Positions 5,977 through 11,261 of a stretch of DNA of 11,462 nucleotides are shown in pieces. Every line of letters starts with the position of its first letter. Position 1 is the first letter of the stretch. The translations under genes were made by a program, and so were the position numbers. Origin of the DNA: Gemmatimonadota bacterium (GTDB lineage: Bacteria; Gemmatimonadota; Gemmatimonadetes; Gemmatimonadales; GWC2-71-9); assembly GCA_003222235.1 (NCBI GenBank), contig QHVD01000259.1, forward strand, positions 3,167-14,628. The letters run 5' to 3'. The notes beneath the pieces were generated by a model. It searched no databases. It was not told the origin of the DNA and saw only the letters and a program-made list of their open reading frames with translations.

Positions 5977-6114
5977 GCCTAACGGGATGCGCTTAACCTG
6001 CGGCGCCGACCCCGTGTCGGCAGCCCGCGGATTGACAGTGGCACGGAGTTCGCCGGTACACCAACGCATGGCGTCCCACATCCGGGCGCCGGCAGCTTCA
6101 AGCGCCTGTTAGGC
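5977..6114 (-). repeat. attC site of the VOC cassette (138 bp)
   Basis: Bounded by GCCTAAC (5977-5983) and GTTAGGC (6108-6114). The arm GCAGCTTCAAGCGC pairs with GCGCTTAACCTGC with one mismatch and the extra C. GCCGAC-CCCGT-GTCGGC makes a perfect lateral hairpin. The gene-proximal core contains the VOC stop codon. Confidence 0.93.
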
Positions 6115-6474
6115 AGCGACGAAGTGAGGATTCTCAATTAGGCCCACCAAGTTGCCAAACGGATCGGCGACCGTTGCCACACGAATGTCGCCACCGACGT
6201 CCTGAACGGGCGCCTTGAGGGTCGCGCCCGCTCGAGTGAAGTGCTGGACCGCCACGTCGACGTCCGGCACACCCCAGTAGGCTACTGCTCCACCCGTGCC
6301 CGGAGCTACCCCCTTCGTGTCTGGATCCAGCCCGAGTTCGTAGCCGCCAATGTTGAAGCCGACGTAGAACGGCTCGTCGAAGTAGGGTTGAACGCCGAAG
6401 GCCGTGCTGTACCACGCCTTGGCGCGTTGCAGGTCGGGTACATGATAGATGACCGTGCGCAGACCGAGGATCAT
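6109..6474 (-). CDS. VOC family protein whose stop codon lies in its attC core
   Basis: A 121-residue VOC-fold protein. TVIYHVPDLQRAKAWYSTAF (7-26) opens module one with His11, NIGGYELGLDP holds Glu46, AYWGVPDVDVAVQHFTRAGA opens module two, and VADPFGNLVGLIENP ends it with Glu114; His/Glu at these places fit the VOC metal site. It resembles the generic glyoxalase/dioxygenase-like group; the substrate is unknown. Translation starts at ATG 6474 (an ORF in another frame here is a shadow). The final codons read GTC GCT GCC TAA, with TAA supplied by the attC core GCCTAAC, so the C-terminal Ala-Ala is encoded by the recombination site. A complete attC follows; the upstream site is only a half, so it may travel with the lipoprotein gene. 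Confidence 0.92.
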   Translation of the reverse strand: MILGLRTVIYHVPDLQRAKAWYSTAFGVQPYFDEPFYVGFNIGGYELGLDPDTKGVAPGTGGAVAYWGVPDVDVAVQHFTRAGATLKAPVQDVGGDIRVATVADPFGNLVGLIENPHFVAA

Positions 6475-6516
6475 CAGCTGCTCCAGGGGCGTGGTGGGTT
6501 GGGGGAAAGCGGCGTC

Positions 6517-6580
6517 GGGCGCACAAACGGAATTCTACCCTACTTGGGCGCGCCCGGCCAGCTTCAAGTGCTTGTTAGGC
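6517..6580 (-). repeat. Half attC site after the DUF6174 lipoprotein gene
   Basis: The gene-proximal half is well preserved: GTTAGGC (6574-6580), arm GCCAGCTTCAAGTGC, and the inner segment GCGCACAAACGGAATTC, which matches the long sites over about 55 bp. The distal arm and core are absent; the VOC gene start follows 42 bp further on. Confidence 0.8.
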
Positions 6581-6604
6581 GGCGCCTCGTCCCGATCGAT
6601 CTTG

Positions 6605-7069
6605 TCAGGAAACGGGCCCGGCATGACGTACGTAATAGGCGCCCCCGGCATCGAGAATGGCCGGCTTGGGCACGAAGCTGACGTACGTCGGGAATCCGAA
6701 CTCACGGTCAAACTCTACCACTACATCCTTCAGCCAATCGTCGTCCCTTGCCGAGCGGATGTAATTGAAGATCTGCTCAACAGTGGGGAACCGCCCGCGT
6801 TGGTCCGGGGGCACTTCGGCACCGCTGTCCAAGAGGACAACACGATTGACGGCGCCGGCGATGACCTCCACTCGCGCCCATTGTGTGACTTCCGGCGGGC
6901 AGAAGCACGCCTGCCGCACCTCGATCACGTAGTCCTGGAAGCTCCGAGCGGTCCACTGTGCCTCGGCCTGAGCCAGCGCACGGAGCTCGGCAGGGGATAG
7001 AGGGGACTCGCACGCCGCGAGGGCGGCGGCGACACATCCGAGGATGGGCACCCTGCAGCGGCCAATCAT
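6605..7069 (-). CDS. DUF6174 domain lipoprotein
   Basis: A 154-residue exported lipoprotein. Residues 1-20 form a lipoprotein signal ending in the lipobox LAAC (Cys20). The mature part has the DUF6174 signature: W39 then SFQDYVIEVRQACFCPPE with the C-F-C pair at 55-57, then ARVEVIAGAVNRVVLLDSG, and TVEQIFNYI in the second half with VVEFDREFGFPTYVSFV. The family is a small periplasmic beta-rich domain of unknown role, often found as a lipoprotein; the family match is recalled from motifs. Location would be membrane-anchored facing the periplasm or outer surface. It begins at the first ATG, 111 bp from the preceding core. Its own attC survives only as the gene-proximal half, so it is probably locked to the VOC gene downstream. 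Confidence 0.85.
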   Translation of the reverse strand: MIGRCRVPILGCVAAALAACESPLSPAELRALAQAEAQWTARSFQDYVIEVRQACFCPPEVTQWARVEVIAGAVNRVVLLDSGAEVPPDQRGRFPTVEQIFNYIRSARDDDWLKDVVVEFDREFGFPTYVSFVPKPAILDAGGAYYVRHAGPVS

Positions 7070-7180
7070 AGTCTGGCCCCGCGCCGGGCGCCACAGTGAG
7101 CGGTAATGACCGTAACGCGGACGTGAGTCATTCCCCGGAAGATACCCTCCGGTGGCCGCGGCGCGTCACTTGTCGGCGCC
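7070..7180 (-). other. Leader of the DUF6174 lipoprotein gene with small inverted repeats
   Basis: These 111 bp between the shrunken attC core and the lipoprotein ATG hold no gene that I can support. CCGGA-AGATACCC-TCCGG is a 5 bp hairpin near 7136-7153, and CGGT-AATG-ACCG a smaller one near 7102. No convincing -35/-10 pair or T-run terminator is present. Confidence 0.4.
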
Positions 7181-7210
7181 GCCTAAGGCAGCTTCAACGC
7201 AATGTTAGAC
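7181..7210 (-). repeat. Shrunken attC site (30 bp) after the reductase gene
   Basis: GTTAGAC (7204-7210) preceded by the standard gene-proximal arm GGCAGCTTCAACGC runs straight into GCCTAAG (7181-7187), a one-mismatch distal core followed by the usual GGCGGCGCC flank (gene direction). The distal arm and the whole loop are gone, so it should not fold as an attC. Confidence 0.65.
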
Positions 7211-7256
7211 GGCACCAGAACCACAGACCGTTCCGTTCGCGTGGGATGCAGCGTCA

Positions 7257-7802
7257 TCAAGGTTGCTTCTGAACGCGGTAATGCAGTTGAACCAGACCAT
7301 CCTCGAAGCGATCAATGGAGTGCAAATCCAAGGGCACGTGACGACGACGCCGCGCTATCAATGGGATGCCGTCCCCAATGAAAACGGGGGCCACACTGAT
7401 GACGAACTCGTCGATCGCCTGCGCATCAAGAAACGAGGCGATGATCTCGCCACCGCCCATCAACCAGATATCCTTGCCAGGCTGCTCTCGAAGACGGCTC
7501 ACGAATGGGCCGATTGCATCGTTCACGAACTCCACGCCTGACGGGACGTCAGCTGGCGGCGGATGACGGGAGAAAACGATGTTCCGACTCTGTGAGTCGA
7601 ACTTCGCCCCCATTCGCAGGCTCACCTCGTAGGTCTTCCGGCCAAGCACCTTCGTGTCAACCGACCTCATGAAGGCGTTCATGCCATAGAAACCTTTTGG
7701 TGCCGGGCGGGACGTCAGCCATTCGAGATCGCCGTCGGAACGCGCGATATAGCCGTCTGCGCTGGTCGCGATGTGGACGATGACTTTGCGACGCTTCGTC
7801 AC
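7257..7802 (-). CDS. Dihydrofolate reductase / RibD C-terminal domain family protein
   Basis: About 181 residues of the bacterial RibD_C/DHFR-like family. KVIVHIATSADGYIAR opens the fold, GDLEWLTSRP and TKVLGRKTYEVS follow, and IWLMGGGEIIASFLDAQAID supplies the glycine-rich NADPH-binding turn, then VAPVFIGDGIPLI. Family members are NADPH-dependent reductases of pterin- or flavin-precursor-like compounds, and most are uncharacterised. True folate or riboflavin function is not implied: riboflavin RibD is normally fused to a deaminase domain, which is missing here. The frame extends to TTG 7823, but GTG 7802 has GGAG 9 bases upstream and places the first beta strand at the N-terminus, so it is preferred. 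It is a one-gene cassette between attC sites at 7854 and 7181. Confidence 0.9.
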   Translation of the reverse strand: MTKRRKVIVHIATSADGYIARSDGDLEWLTSRPAPKGFYGMNAFMRSVDTKVLGRKTYEVSLRMGAKFDSQSRNIVFSRHPPPADVPSGVEFVNDAIGPFVSRLREQPGKDIWLMGGGEIIASFLDAQAIDEFVISVAPVFIGDGIPLIARRRRHVPLDLHSIDRFEDGLVQLHYRVQKQP

Positions 7803-7853
7803 GAGTCCGATCTCCGTTGCCAAGAGCCTAGGAGCGCGCCGATACGCGCGGCC

Positions 7854-7888
7854 GTCTAACGCTGAAGCTCAGCAGCGGCGGGTTCGGC
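7854..7888 (-). repeat. Compact attC site (35 bp) of the DinB-YdeI cassette
   Basis: GTCTAAC (7854-7860) and GTTCGGC (7882-7888) flank 21 bp. In gene direction: GCCGAAC, CCGCC, GCTGCTGAGCTTCAGC, GTTAGAC. A short GCTG/CAGC stem is possible. The CCGCC spacer and total size match the compact site at 9898-9931. Confidence 0.7.
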
Positions 7889-7900
7889 GGCGTTCCGCTC

Positions 7901-8662
7901 TCACTTTAGGCCGAGTTTCTTGTTCTGCTCCAGGAGCGAGACGGCTTCGCGAAGCCGCCGCTCGCGTGTCTCCTCCTTCTTGGCGAGCATGATCCACCCG
8001 ATATAGTGCCTGCGATAGGAGGGCCCGAGGTTCCGGAAGTTGTCCCAGGCCTTCGCGTTTGCCGTCAGGGTCTCTTTCACGAAGCGAGGGATATCATCTA
8101 GCTCGCCCTTGCTCTGCTCCAAGAGCGAGATGGCTTCGCGCAGCCGCCGCTCGCGCGTCTCCTCTCTCTTGGCGTCCATGATCAACTGAATGTAAGACCG
8201 GCGACGGGACGGCGTGAGGTTCCGGAAGTTCTCCCAGGCCTTCGCGTTTGCCATCAAGGCCTGTTTCACGAAGCGAGGAATCTCCACGTCGCCCTTGCTC
8301 TCTTTCGCCTGTGCCCCTTCGCCGAGCATCGCGATGTCGATCTTCGCCAGCCCGGCCTCGGTCATTCGGCCTTCGCGGATCAGCTTGCGCAGCCTTCGTT
8401 TGTTCAGCGCCGACCACGTAGTGCAGTCCCGACGAGGCGTGAACTTCTGCGCGAACTTTTCGTCGTCCATCCTCTTGACGATGCTATCGATCCAGCCAAA
8501 GCACAGGGCCTCCTCGACCGCCTGGTCGTAAGAAATGCGAGGCTGACCAGTATGTTTCTTGTAGTAGATGAGCCAAACCTCGGTCTCAGCCTGGTAATGC
8601 TTCGTCAGCCAGGCGCGCCACTCCTCGCGGCTGGTTACATACAGCGTCTTGCGTGTTTCCAT
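7901..8662 (-). CDS. YdeI/OmpD-associated (OmdA) family protein with duplicated C-terminal domain
   Basis: A 253-residue protein. Residues 1-127 form the YdeI-type domain (YVTSREEWRAWLTKHY, then EVWLIYYKKHTG, ALCFGWIDSIVKRMDDEKF and FTPRR..TTWSALNK). Residues 128-190 and 191-253 are two tandem 63-residue copies of the bacteriocin-protection OmdA module, each beginning IPRFVK and containing ANAKAW.NFRNL.PS.RR.YI and EETRERRLREA. The family is linked to envelope stress and antimicrobial-peptide protection in enterobacteria; the biochemical activity is unclear. Most relatives have one copy. The start has a good ribosome-binding site (GAGAGG, 6 bases before ATG). It follows the DinB gene without an intact attC, and a compact attC follows its stop. 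Confidence 0.92.
   Translation of the reverse strand: METRKTLYVTSREEWRAWLTKHYQAETEVWLIYYKKHTGQPRISYDQAVEEALCFGWIDSIVKRMDDEKFAQKFTPRRDCTTWSALNKRRLRKLIREGRMTEAGLAKIDIAMLGEGAQAKESKGDVEIPRFVKQALMANAKAWENFRNLTPSRRRSYIQLIMDAKREETRERRLREAISLLEQSKGELDDIPRFVKETLTANAKAWDNFRNLGPSYRRHYIGWIMLAKKEETRERRLREAVSLLEQNKKLGLK
7919..8285. repeat. In-frame 189 bp tandem duplication within the YdeI-like gene
   Basis: The stretch beginning CTTGTTCTGCTCC at 7919 recurs as CTTGCTCTGCTCC at 8108, exactly 189 bp (63 codons) apart, with high identity through the following ~75 bases and again around TTCGCGTTTGCC. The two copies encode residues 191-253 and 128-190. Substitutions have accumulated, so the duplication is not recent. 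Confidence 0.9.
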
Positions 8663-8699
8663 TTCGTCCTCTCCGCTGCGCTCGCAGACAACGATCGCC

Positions 8700-8706
8700 G
8701 CCGAAC
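8700..8706 (-). repeat. Possible orphan attC core between DinB and YdeI-like genes
   Basis: GCCGAAC here is GTTCGGC followed by GGC in gene direction, the same distal-core variant seen at 9328. No matching arm or gene-proximal core is visible, so it may be the remnant of a deleted attC or chance. Confidence 0.25.
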
Positions 8707-8729
8707 GACACCGCTCATCGGCGCGCCTT

Positions 8730-9218
8730 CTACTCGCCCGGCTTCAGCGCCGCAAGGATTTGCCTGATGGCCCCGACGTGATAGGCCGTGTGAGCGGCGG
8801 TGGAGAGAGCGGCGGCAGCGCTCATGTCGTCCCAACTCCTGCGCGTGGCGACGACCTTCCGCCATTTGTCGGCTTCGTGGCGGAGACCGTCGCGCAGAGC
8901 TCGCCACTGATCCTCGGAAACCGTGGTGCGCTGCCAACTGGCGTTCCAGTCGGCGCCGGCCCACGGATTCGCCTCGCCCGCCGCCCAGCGGTTCAGGATG
9001 GAGAGGCCGAAACGAACGTGATCGATGTGCGCGGCGATGGTCGGTTTTCCGGGCATGGGCCGCTTCGACGCCGCGCTCGCGCCGATCGTGTCGAGCTGGC
9101 GAAGCAGGCCGGGATCGCCGGGGTTGTGGAGATACGCCTCCTGGCCCGGCGGGCCATCGAAGATCTCCGTCAGCATGTTGGACAACGCGCGTTGAAAGAC
9201 TGAGTCGGTGGTGTTCAT
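8730..9218 (-). CDS. DinB-superfamily (four-helix, putative metal-binding) protein
   Basis: A 162-residue protein with the helical pattern of the DinB/YfiT superfamily. AAHIDHVRFGLSIL (62-75) supplies His64/His67, and HTAYHVGAIRQIL (143-155) supplies His143/His147, fitting the usual three-histidine metal site. Superfamily members include thiol S-transferases dependent on bacillithiol or mycothiol, and many of unknown role; the substrate is not predictable. The open frame continues upstream into the preceding attC, but ATG 9218 begins the homologous region and has AGGA about 8-9 bases upstream (CAGGACATAGTG), so it is chosen. No intact attC separates it from the downstream YdeI-like gene 67 bp away; only an isolated GTTCGGC lies between, so the two genes probably behave as one cassette. 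Confidence 0.88.
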   Translation of the reverse strand: MNTTDSVFQRALSNMLTEIFDGPPGQEAYLHNPGDPGLLRQLDTIGASAASKRPMPGKPTIAAHIDHVRFGLSILNRWAAGEANPWAGADWNASWQRTTVSEDQWRALRDGLRHEADKWRKVVATRRSWDDMSAAAALSTAAHTAYHVGAIRQILAALKPGE

Positions 9219-9327
9219 CACTATGTCCTGGTGCAGAAAGCGCCGAGAAGTTGGTTTGTCCCGGCCGCCGCACGTTACGGTGGTTGGGCGAATCCGTCGC
9301 CCTGACACCTCCCGCGCCGCTCCGCCC

Positions 9328-9464
9328 GCCGAACGGACCGCGCTTAAGCTGCGGCGCCGACCCCTGTCGGCGTCACGCCGATTGAGGCTGCCACGGAGGT
9401 CACCGGGGCACAAACGCAATTCCTCCCAAAACCGGTCGCCGGCAGCTTCAAGCGCTTGTTAGGC
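9328..9464 (-). repeat. attC site of the membrane-protein cassette (137 bp)
   Basis: Ends with GTTAGGC (9458-9464) preceded by GCAGCTTCAAGCG (9442-9454); the opposite arm is CGCTTAAGCTGC (9341-9352), pairing perfectly apart from the extra C at 9449. The distal core is GCCGAAC (9328-9334), which is GTTCGGC in gene direction: crossover GTT kept, consensus purine lost. GCCGAC-CCCT-GTCGGC inside it is a perfect 6 bp lateral hairpin. Confidence 0.92.
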
Positions 9465-9475
9465 GGCGCCTCACA

Positions 9476-9883
9476 TCAGTCCGCCCGCCGCCGTGCCCGG
9501 TGGCGTGCAATGGCCCACCCCGTCATCACGCCGCAGATCAGCGCGCACAGGCCCCACGCACCCCTGCACACACCCTCCGGCGGGCGCCACAATCCGACCG
9601 AGCAGGGCCGCGCTCCGGACCCCAAAGCGAACCACAGCATCTCCACCGTGATCCCGGCCAGCAGCACAGCCGCCAGTAGGTCGTTCCAATGTGTGAAACC
9701 GAACACTTGGAACGTGATCATCAAAGCCGCGACGAACAGAAGCGCGGTGACGACATACGCGACGCCCGGGGGGACGTGTACTCGGGGACTTGCCACCCAA
9801 GCCTGCTGGGCTAGGACGAGTCCTGCTCCAGCGAACAGGACAGCAACTGCGAGCATCGCCTTCGGTTGAGCGGGACCGGTCAT
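9476..9883 (-). CDS. Predicted four-helix membrane protein, unknown function
   Basis: A 135-residue hydrophobic protein that I do not recognise. Probable membrane segments are at about residues 10-27, 42-60, 68-87 and 108-127, followed by the basic cytoplasmic tail ARHRARRRAD; this topology is read by eye. Three cysteines lie in the last third (residues 94, 106, 113), with a fourth at 117, which could matter if they face the periplasm. It starts only 14 bp after the GTTAGGC core of the preceding compact attC and has no clear ribosome-binding site, so translation probably depends on a transcript from upstream in the array. The stop is 11 bp before its own attC. Small unassigned membrane proteins are common cassette cargo. 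Confidence 0.8.
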   Translation of the reverse strand: MTGPAQPKAMLAVAVLFAGAGLVLAQQAWVASPRVHVPPGVAYVVTALLFVAALMITFQVFGFTHWNDLLAAVLLAGITVEMLWFALGSGARPCSVGLWRPPEGVCRGAWGLCALICGVMTGWAIARHRARRRAD

Positions 9884-9897
9884 GGTGTTCGCGTGCC

Positions 9898-9931
9898 GCC
9901 TAACGATACTGCCTGCAACGGCGGGTTAGGC
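9898..9931 (-). repeat. Compact attC site (34 bp) of the VOC cassette
   Basis: GCCTAAC (9898-9904) and GTTAGGC (9925-9931) are perfect reciprocal cores separated by only 20 bp. In gene direction it reads GCCTAAC, CCGCC, GTTGCAGGCAGTATC, GTTAGGC. It lies exactly between two cassette genes. The loop lacks the long arms of the 135-139 bp sites, and its CCGCC spacer is shared with the 35 bp site at 7854-7888. Confidence 0.75.
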
Positions 9932-9951
9932 GGCTCCTCTGACGGCCTAAT

Positions 9952-10314
9952 TCAATCATGGTGGAAGTGGAAGCGGTTCCCGTCCAGATCGGCGACAGTG
10001 AACTGCCTCAACCCCCACGGCTTCTTTTCCAAAGGATCAACGATGTTTGCTCCTGACGCTTTCAACTCGCGGTACGAGGCATCAATATCTTCTGCGAACA
10101 CCCAGTGAACCGCGGGTTCGAACGGCGGCCTTCTCCTCCGGAAGAAGATCACAACGTCTCCCCGTGACACAGCCCCGATCTCCTTGTCCGGATAGAGCCA
10201 CCCGATCTCGAAGCCGAGAGTGTCTCGATAGTGCTGCTGCGCTCGTGCGACATCCGCGACCGGCAGTTCGGGCACCGGCTGACTCATCGAGGACAAGGGC
10301 TCTTTTGCGCTCAC
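9952..10314 (-). CDS. VOC family (glyoxalase/bleomycin-resistance fold) protein
   Basis: About 120 residues with one vicinal-oxygen-chelate unit pair: VPELPVADVARAQQHYRDTL opens the first beta-alpha-beta module, VHWVFAEDIDASYRELKASG opens the second, and VADLDGNRFHFHHD closes it. VOC proteins are dimeric metal-dependent enzymes or drug-binding proteins; which one cannot be decided here. The frame can start at GTG 10335, but GTG at 10314 has a good ribosome-binding site (AAGGAG, 6-7 bases upstream) and is preferred; an ATG at residue 10 of this call is a further alternative. The C-terminal HFHHD is unusually histidine-rich. The stop lies 20 bp from a compact attC, making this a one-gene cassette. 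It is one of four VOC genes in the window, and they are not close copies. Confidence 0.9.
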   Translation of the reverse strand: MSAKEPLSSMSQPVPELPVADVARAQQHYRDTLGFEIGWLYPDKEIGAVSRGDVVIFFRRRRPPFEPAVHWVFAEDIDASYRELKASGANIVDPLEKKPWGLRQFTVADLDGNRFHFHHD

Positions 10315-10355
10315 AAGACTCTCCTTACTCGCCACATGCTGCTCATTGGTGCGCC

Positions 10356-10494
10356 GCCTAACGGGATGCGCCTAAGCTGCAGGCGCCGACCCCCGCCGGC
10401 GCCACGCCCCTTGAGCCTACCACGAAACCTGTCGGCGCACAAACGCCATTCCTCCGACAACCGGGGCGCCGTCAGCTTCAAGCGCTTGTTAGGC
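10356..10494 (-). repeat. attC site of the SDR cassette (139 bp)
   Basis: Bounded by GCCTAAC (10356-10362) and GTTAGGC (10488-10494). The arms GCGCCTAAGCTGC and GTCAGCTTCAAGCGC pair with the extra C in the gene-proximal arm. A GCCGAC...GCCGGC lateral arm follows the distal core. The sequence is strongly similar along its whole length to the sites at 9328, 11127 and 5977. Confidence 0.93.
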
Positions 10495-10501
10495 GGCGAC
10501 C

Positions 10502-11092
10502 CTACGGGGCAATGACTTGACCGGTCGCCGTCCCTTCGACGCTCCCGACATAGGCTTGGGCCACTGTGGCGGCTGGCAAGCCGTCTTGGAGCGGCATGCC
10601 GAGTGCCTGTAGGGTCTCGGTAACCCAGGGGGGGCTCACCACATTGATCCGAATACCCCGGGGGGCCTCGAGCGCGGCCGCTCGGGTAAAGCCCTCGAGG
10701 CCGGCATTCACAAGGCTAACCGCGCCGCTGCCGCGAGATGGTTGCTGGGCCAGAATGCCACTCGTAATGGTGATCGAGCCGCTGTCGACGACAGCGCCGA
10801 GTCCGTACCTGACGAGGTTGACCTGGCCCATGAGTTTGTTGTCGAGGCTGAAACGGAAATCAGTATCCGAGAGCTCGTCGAGGGACTTGAAGCAAGCCTG
10901 ACCGGCAGCGCTGATCACGGCGCCGACCTTGCCGACCTTCGCGTACAAGCGTCGGATGGAGGCCGGGTCGCCTATGTCGACGTGTAGGGGCGCCTGCTGG
11001 CGACTCGCGGGAAGGATCTCGTGTCGACGGCCGAGGGCCGCGGCGATGGCCTTGCCGATGGTGCCGGTGGCACCGATGAGGAGGATGCGCAT
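10502..11092 (-). CDS. Short-chain dehydrogenase/reductase (SDR) family protein
   Basis: A 196-residue protein beginning MRILLIGATGTIGKAI, a Rossmann-fold nucleotide-binding loop (G7-A-T-G-T-I-G13) at the extreme N-terminus. VDIGDP near 38-43 is the expected acidic strand contacting the cofactor, SAAG at 61-64 replaces the usual NAG, and ITSG holds the candidate catalytic Ser111. The classical YxxxK is absent: the equivalent stretch is SGAVSLVNAGLEGF (122-135). IRINVVSPPWV (148-158) is the usual SDR segment after the active site. It should be a soluble NAD(P)-dependent oxidoreductase or a non-catalytic relative; the substrate cannot be told. The start is the first ATG, 34 bp after the preceding attC, with no convincing ribosome-binding site. 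Its own attC follows 7 bp after the stop, so it is a clean one-gene cassette. Confidence 0.92.
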   Translation of the reverse strand: MRILLIGATGTIGKAIAAALGRRHEILPASRQQAPLHVDIGDPASIRRLYAKVGKVGAVISAAGQACFKSLDELSDTDFRFSLDNKLMGQVNLVRYGLGAVVDSGSITITSGILAQQPSRGSGAVSLVNAGLEGFTRAAALEAPRGIRINVVSPPWVTETLQALGMPLQDGLPAATVAQAYVGSVEGTATGQVIAP

Positions 11093-11126
11093 GAAAGGAA
11101 TCTAAGTCGAGCGACAATGGGTCGCC

Positions 11127-11261
11127 GCCTAACGGCATGCGCTTAAGCTGCGGCGCCGACCCCCGTCGCGCCGCGTCGATTGAGAGTACCACGAAGGCTG
11201 CCGGGCACAAACGCAATTCCTCCCACAATCGGGCACGGGCAGCTTCAAGCGCTGGTTAACG
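11127..11261 (-). repeat. attC site of the DUF2059 cassette (135 bp)
   Basis: On the plus strand it starts with GCCTAAC (11127-11133), then GCGCTTAAGCTGC, and ends with GCAGCTTCAAGCGC followed by GTTAACG (11255-11261). The arms pair with one extra C in the gene-proximal arm. CGATTG / CAATCG form another internal pair. The gene-proximal core is non-consensus (CGTTAAC rather than RYYYAAC in gene direction), but the crossover GTT at the distal core is intact. Confidence 0.9.

Noticed and set aside
6134..6526. Overlapping 130-codon minus-strand frame at the VOC gene
   Set aside because: It is a frame shadow; the 6109-6474 frame carries the VOC motifs and the attC-supplied stop.
9219..9419. N-terminal extension of the DinB gene reaching into attC
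   Set aside because: The Arg/Pro-rich translation of attC and leader sequence lacks DinB similarity; ATG 9218 has AGGA upstream.
4128..10500. Repeated GC-rich motif could be read as CRISPR or REP elements
   Set aside because: Spacing is irregular, each copy follows a gene, and cores plus arms fit attC; there are no regular repeat-spacer units.
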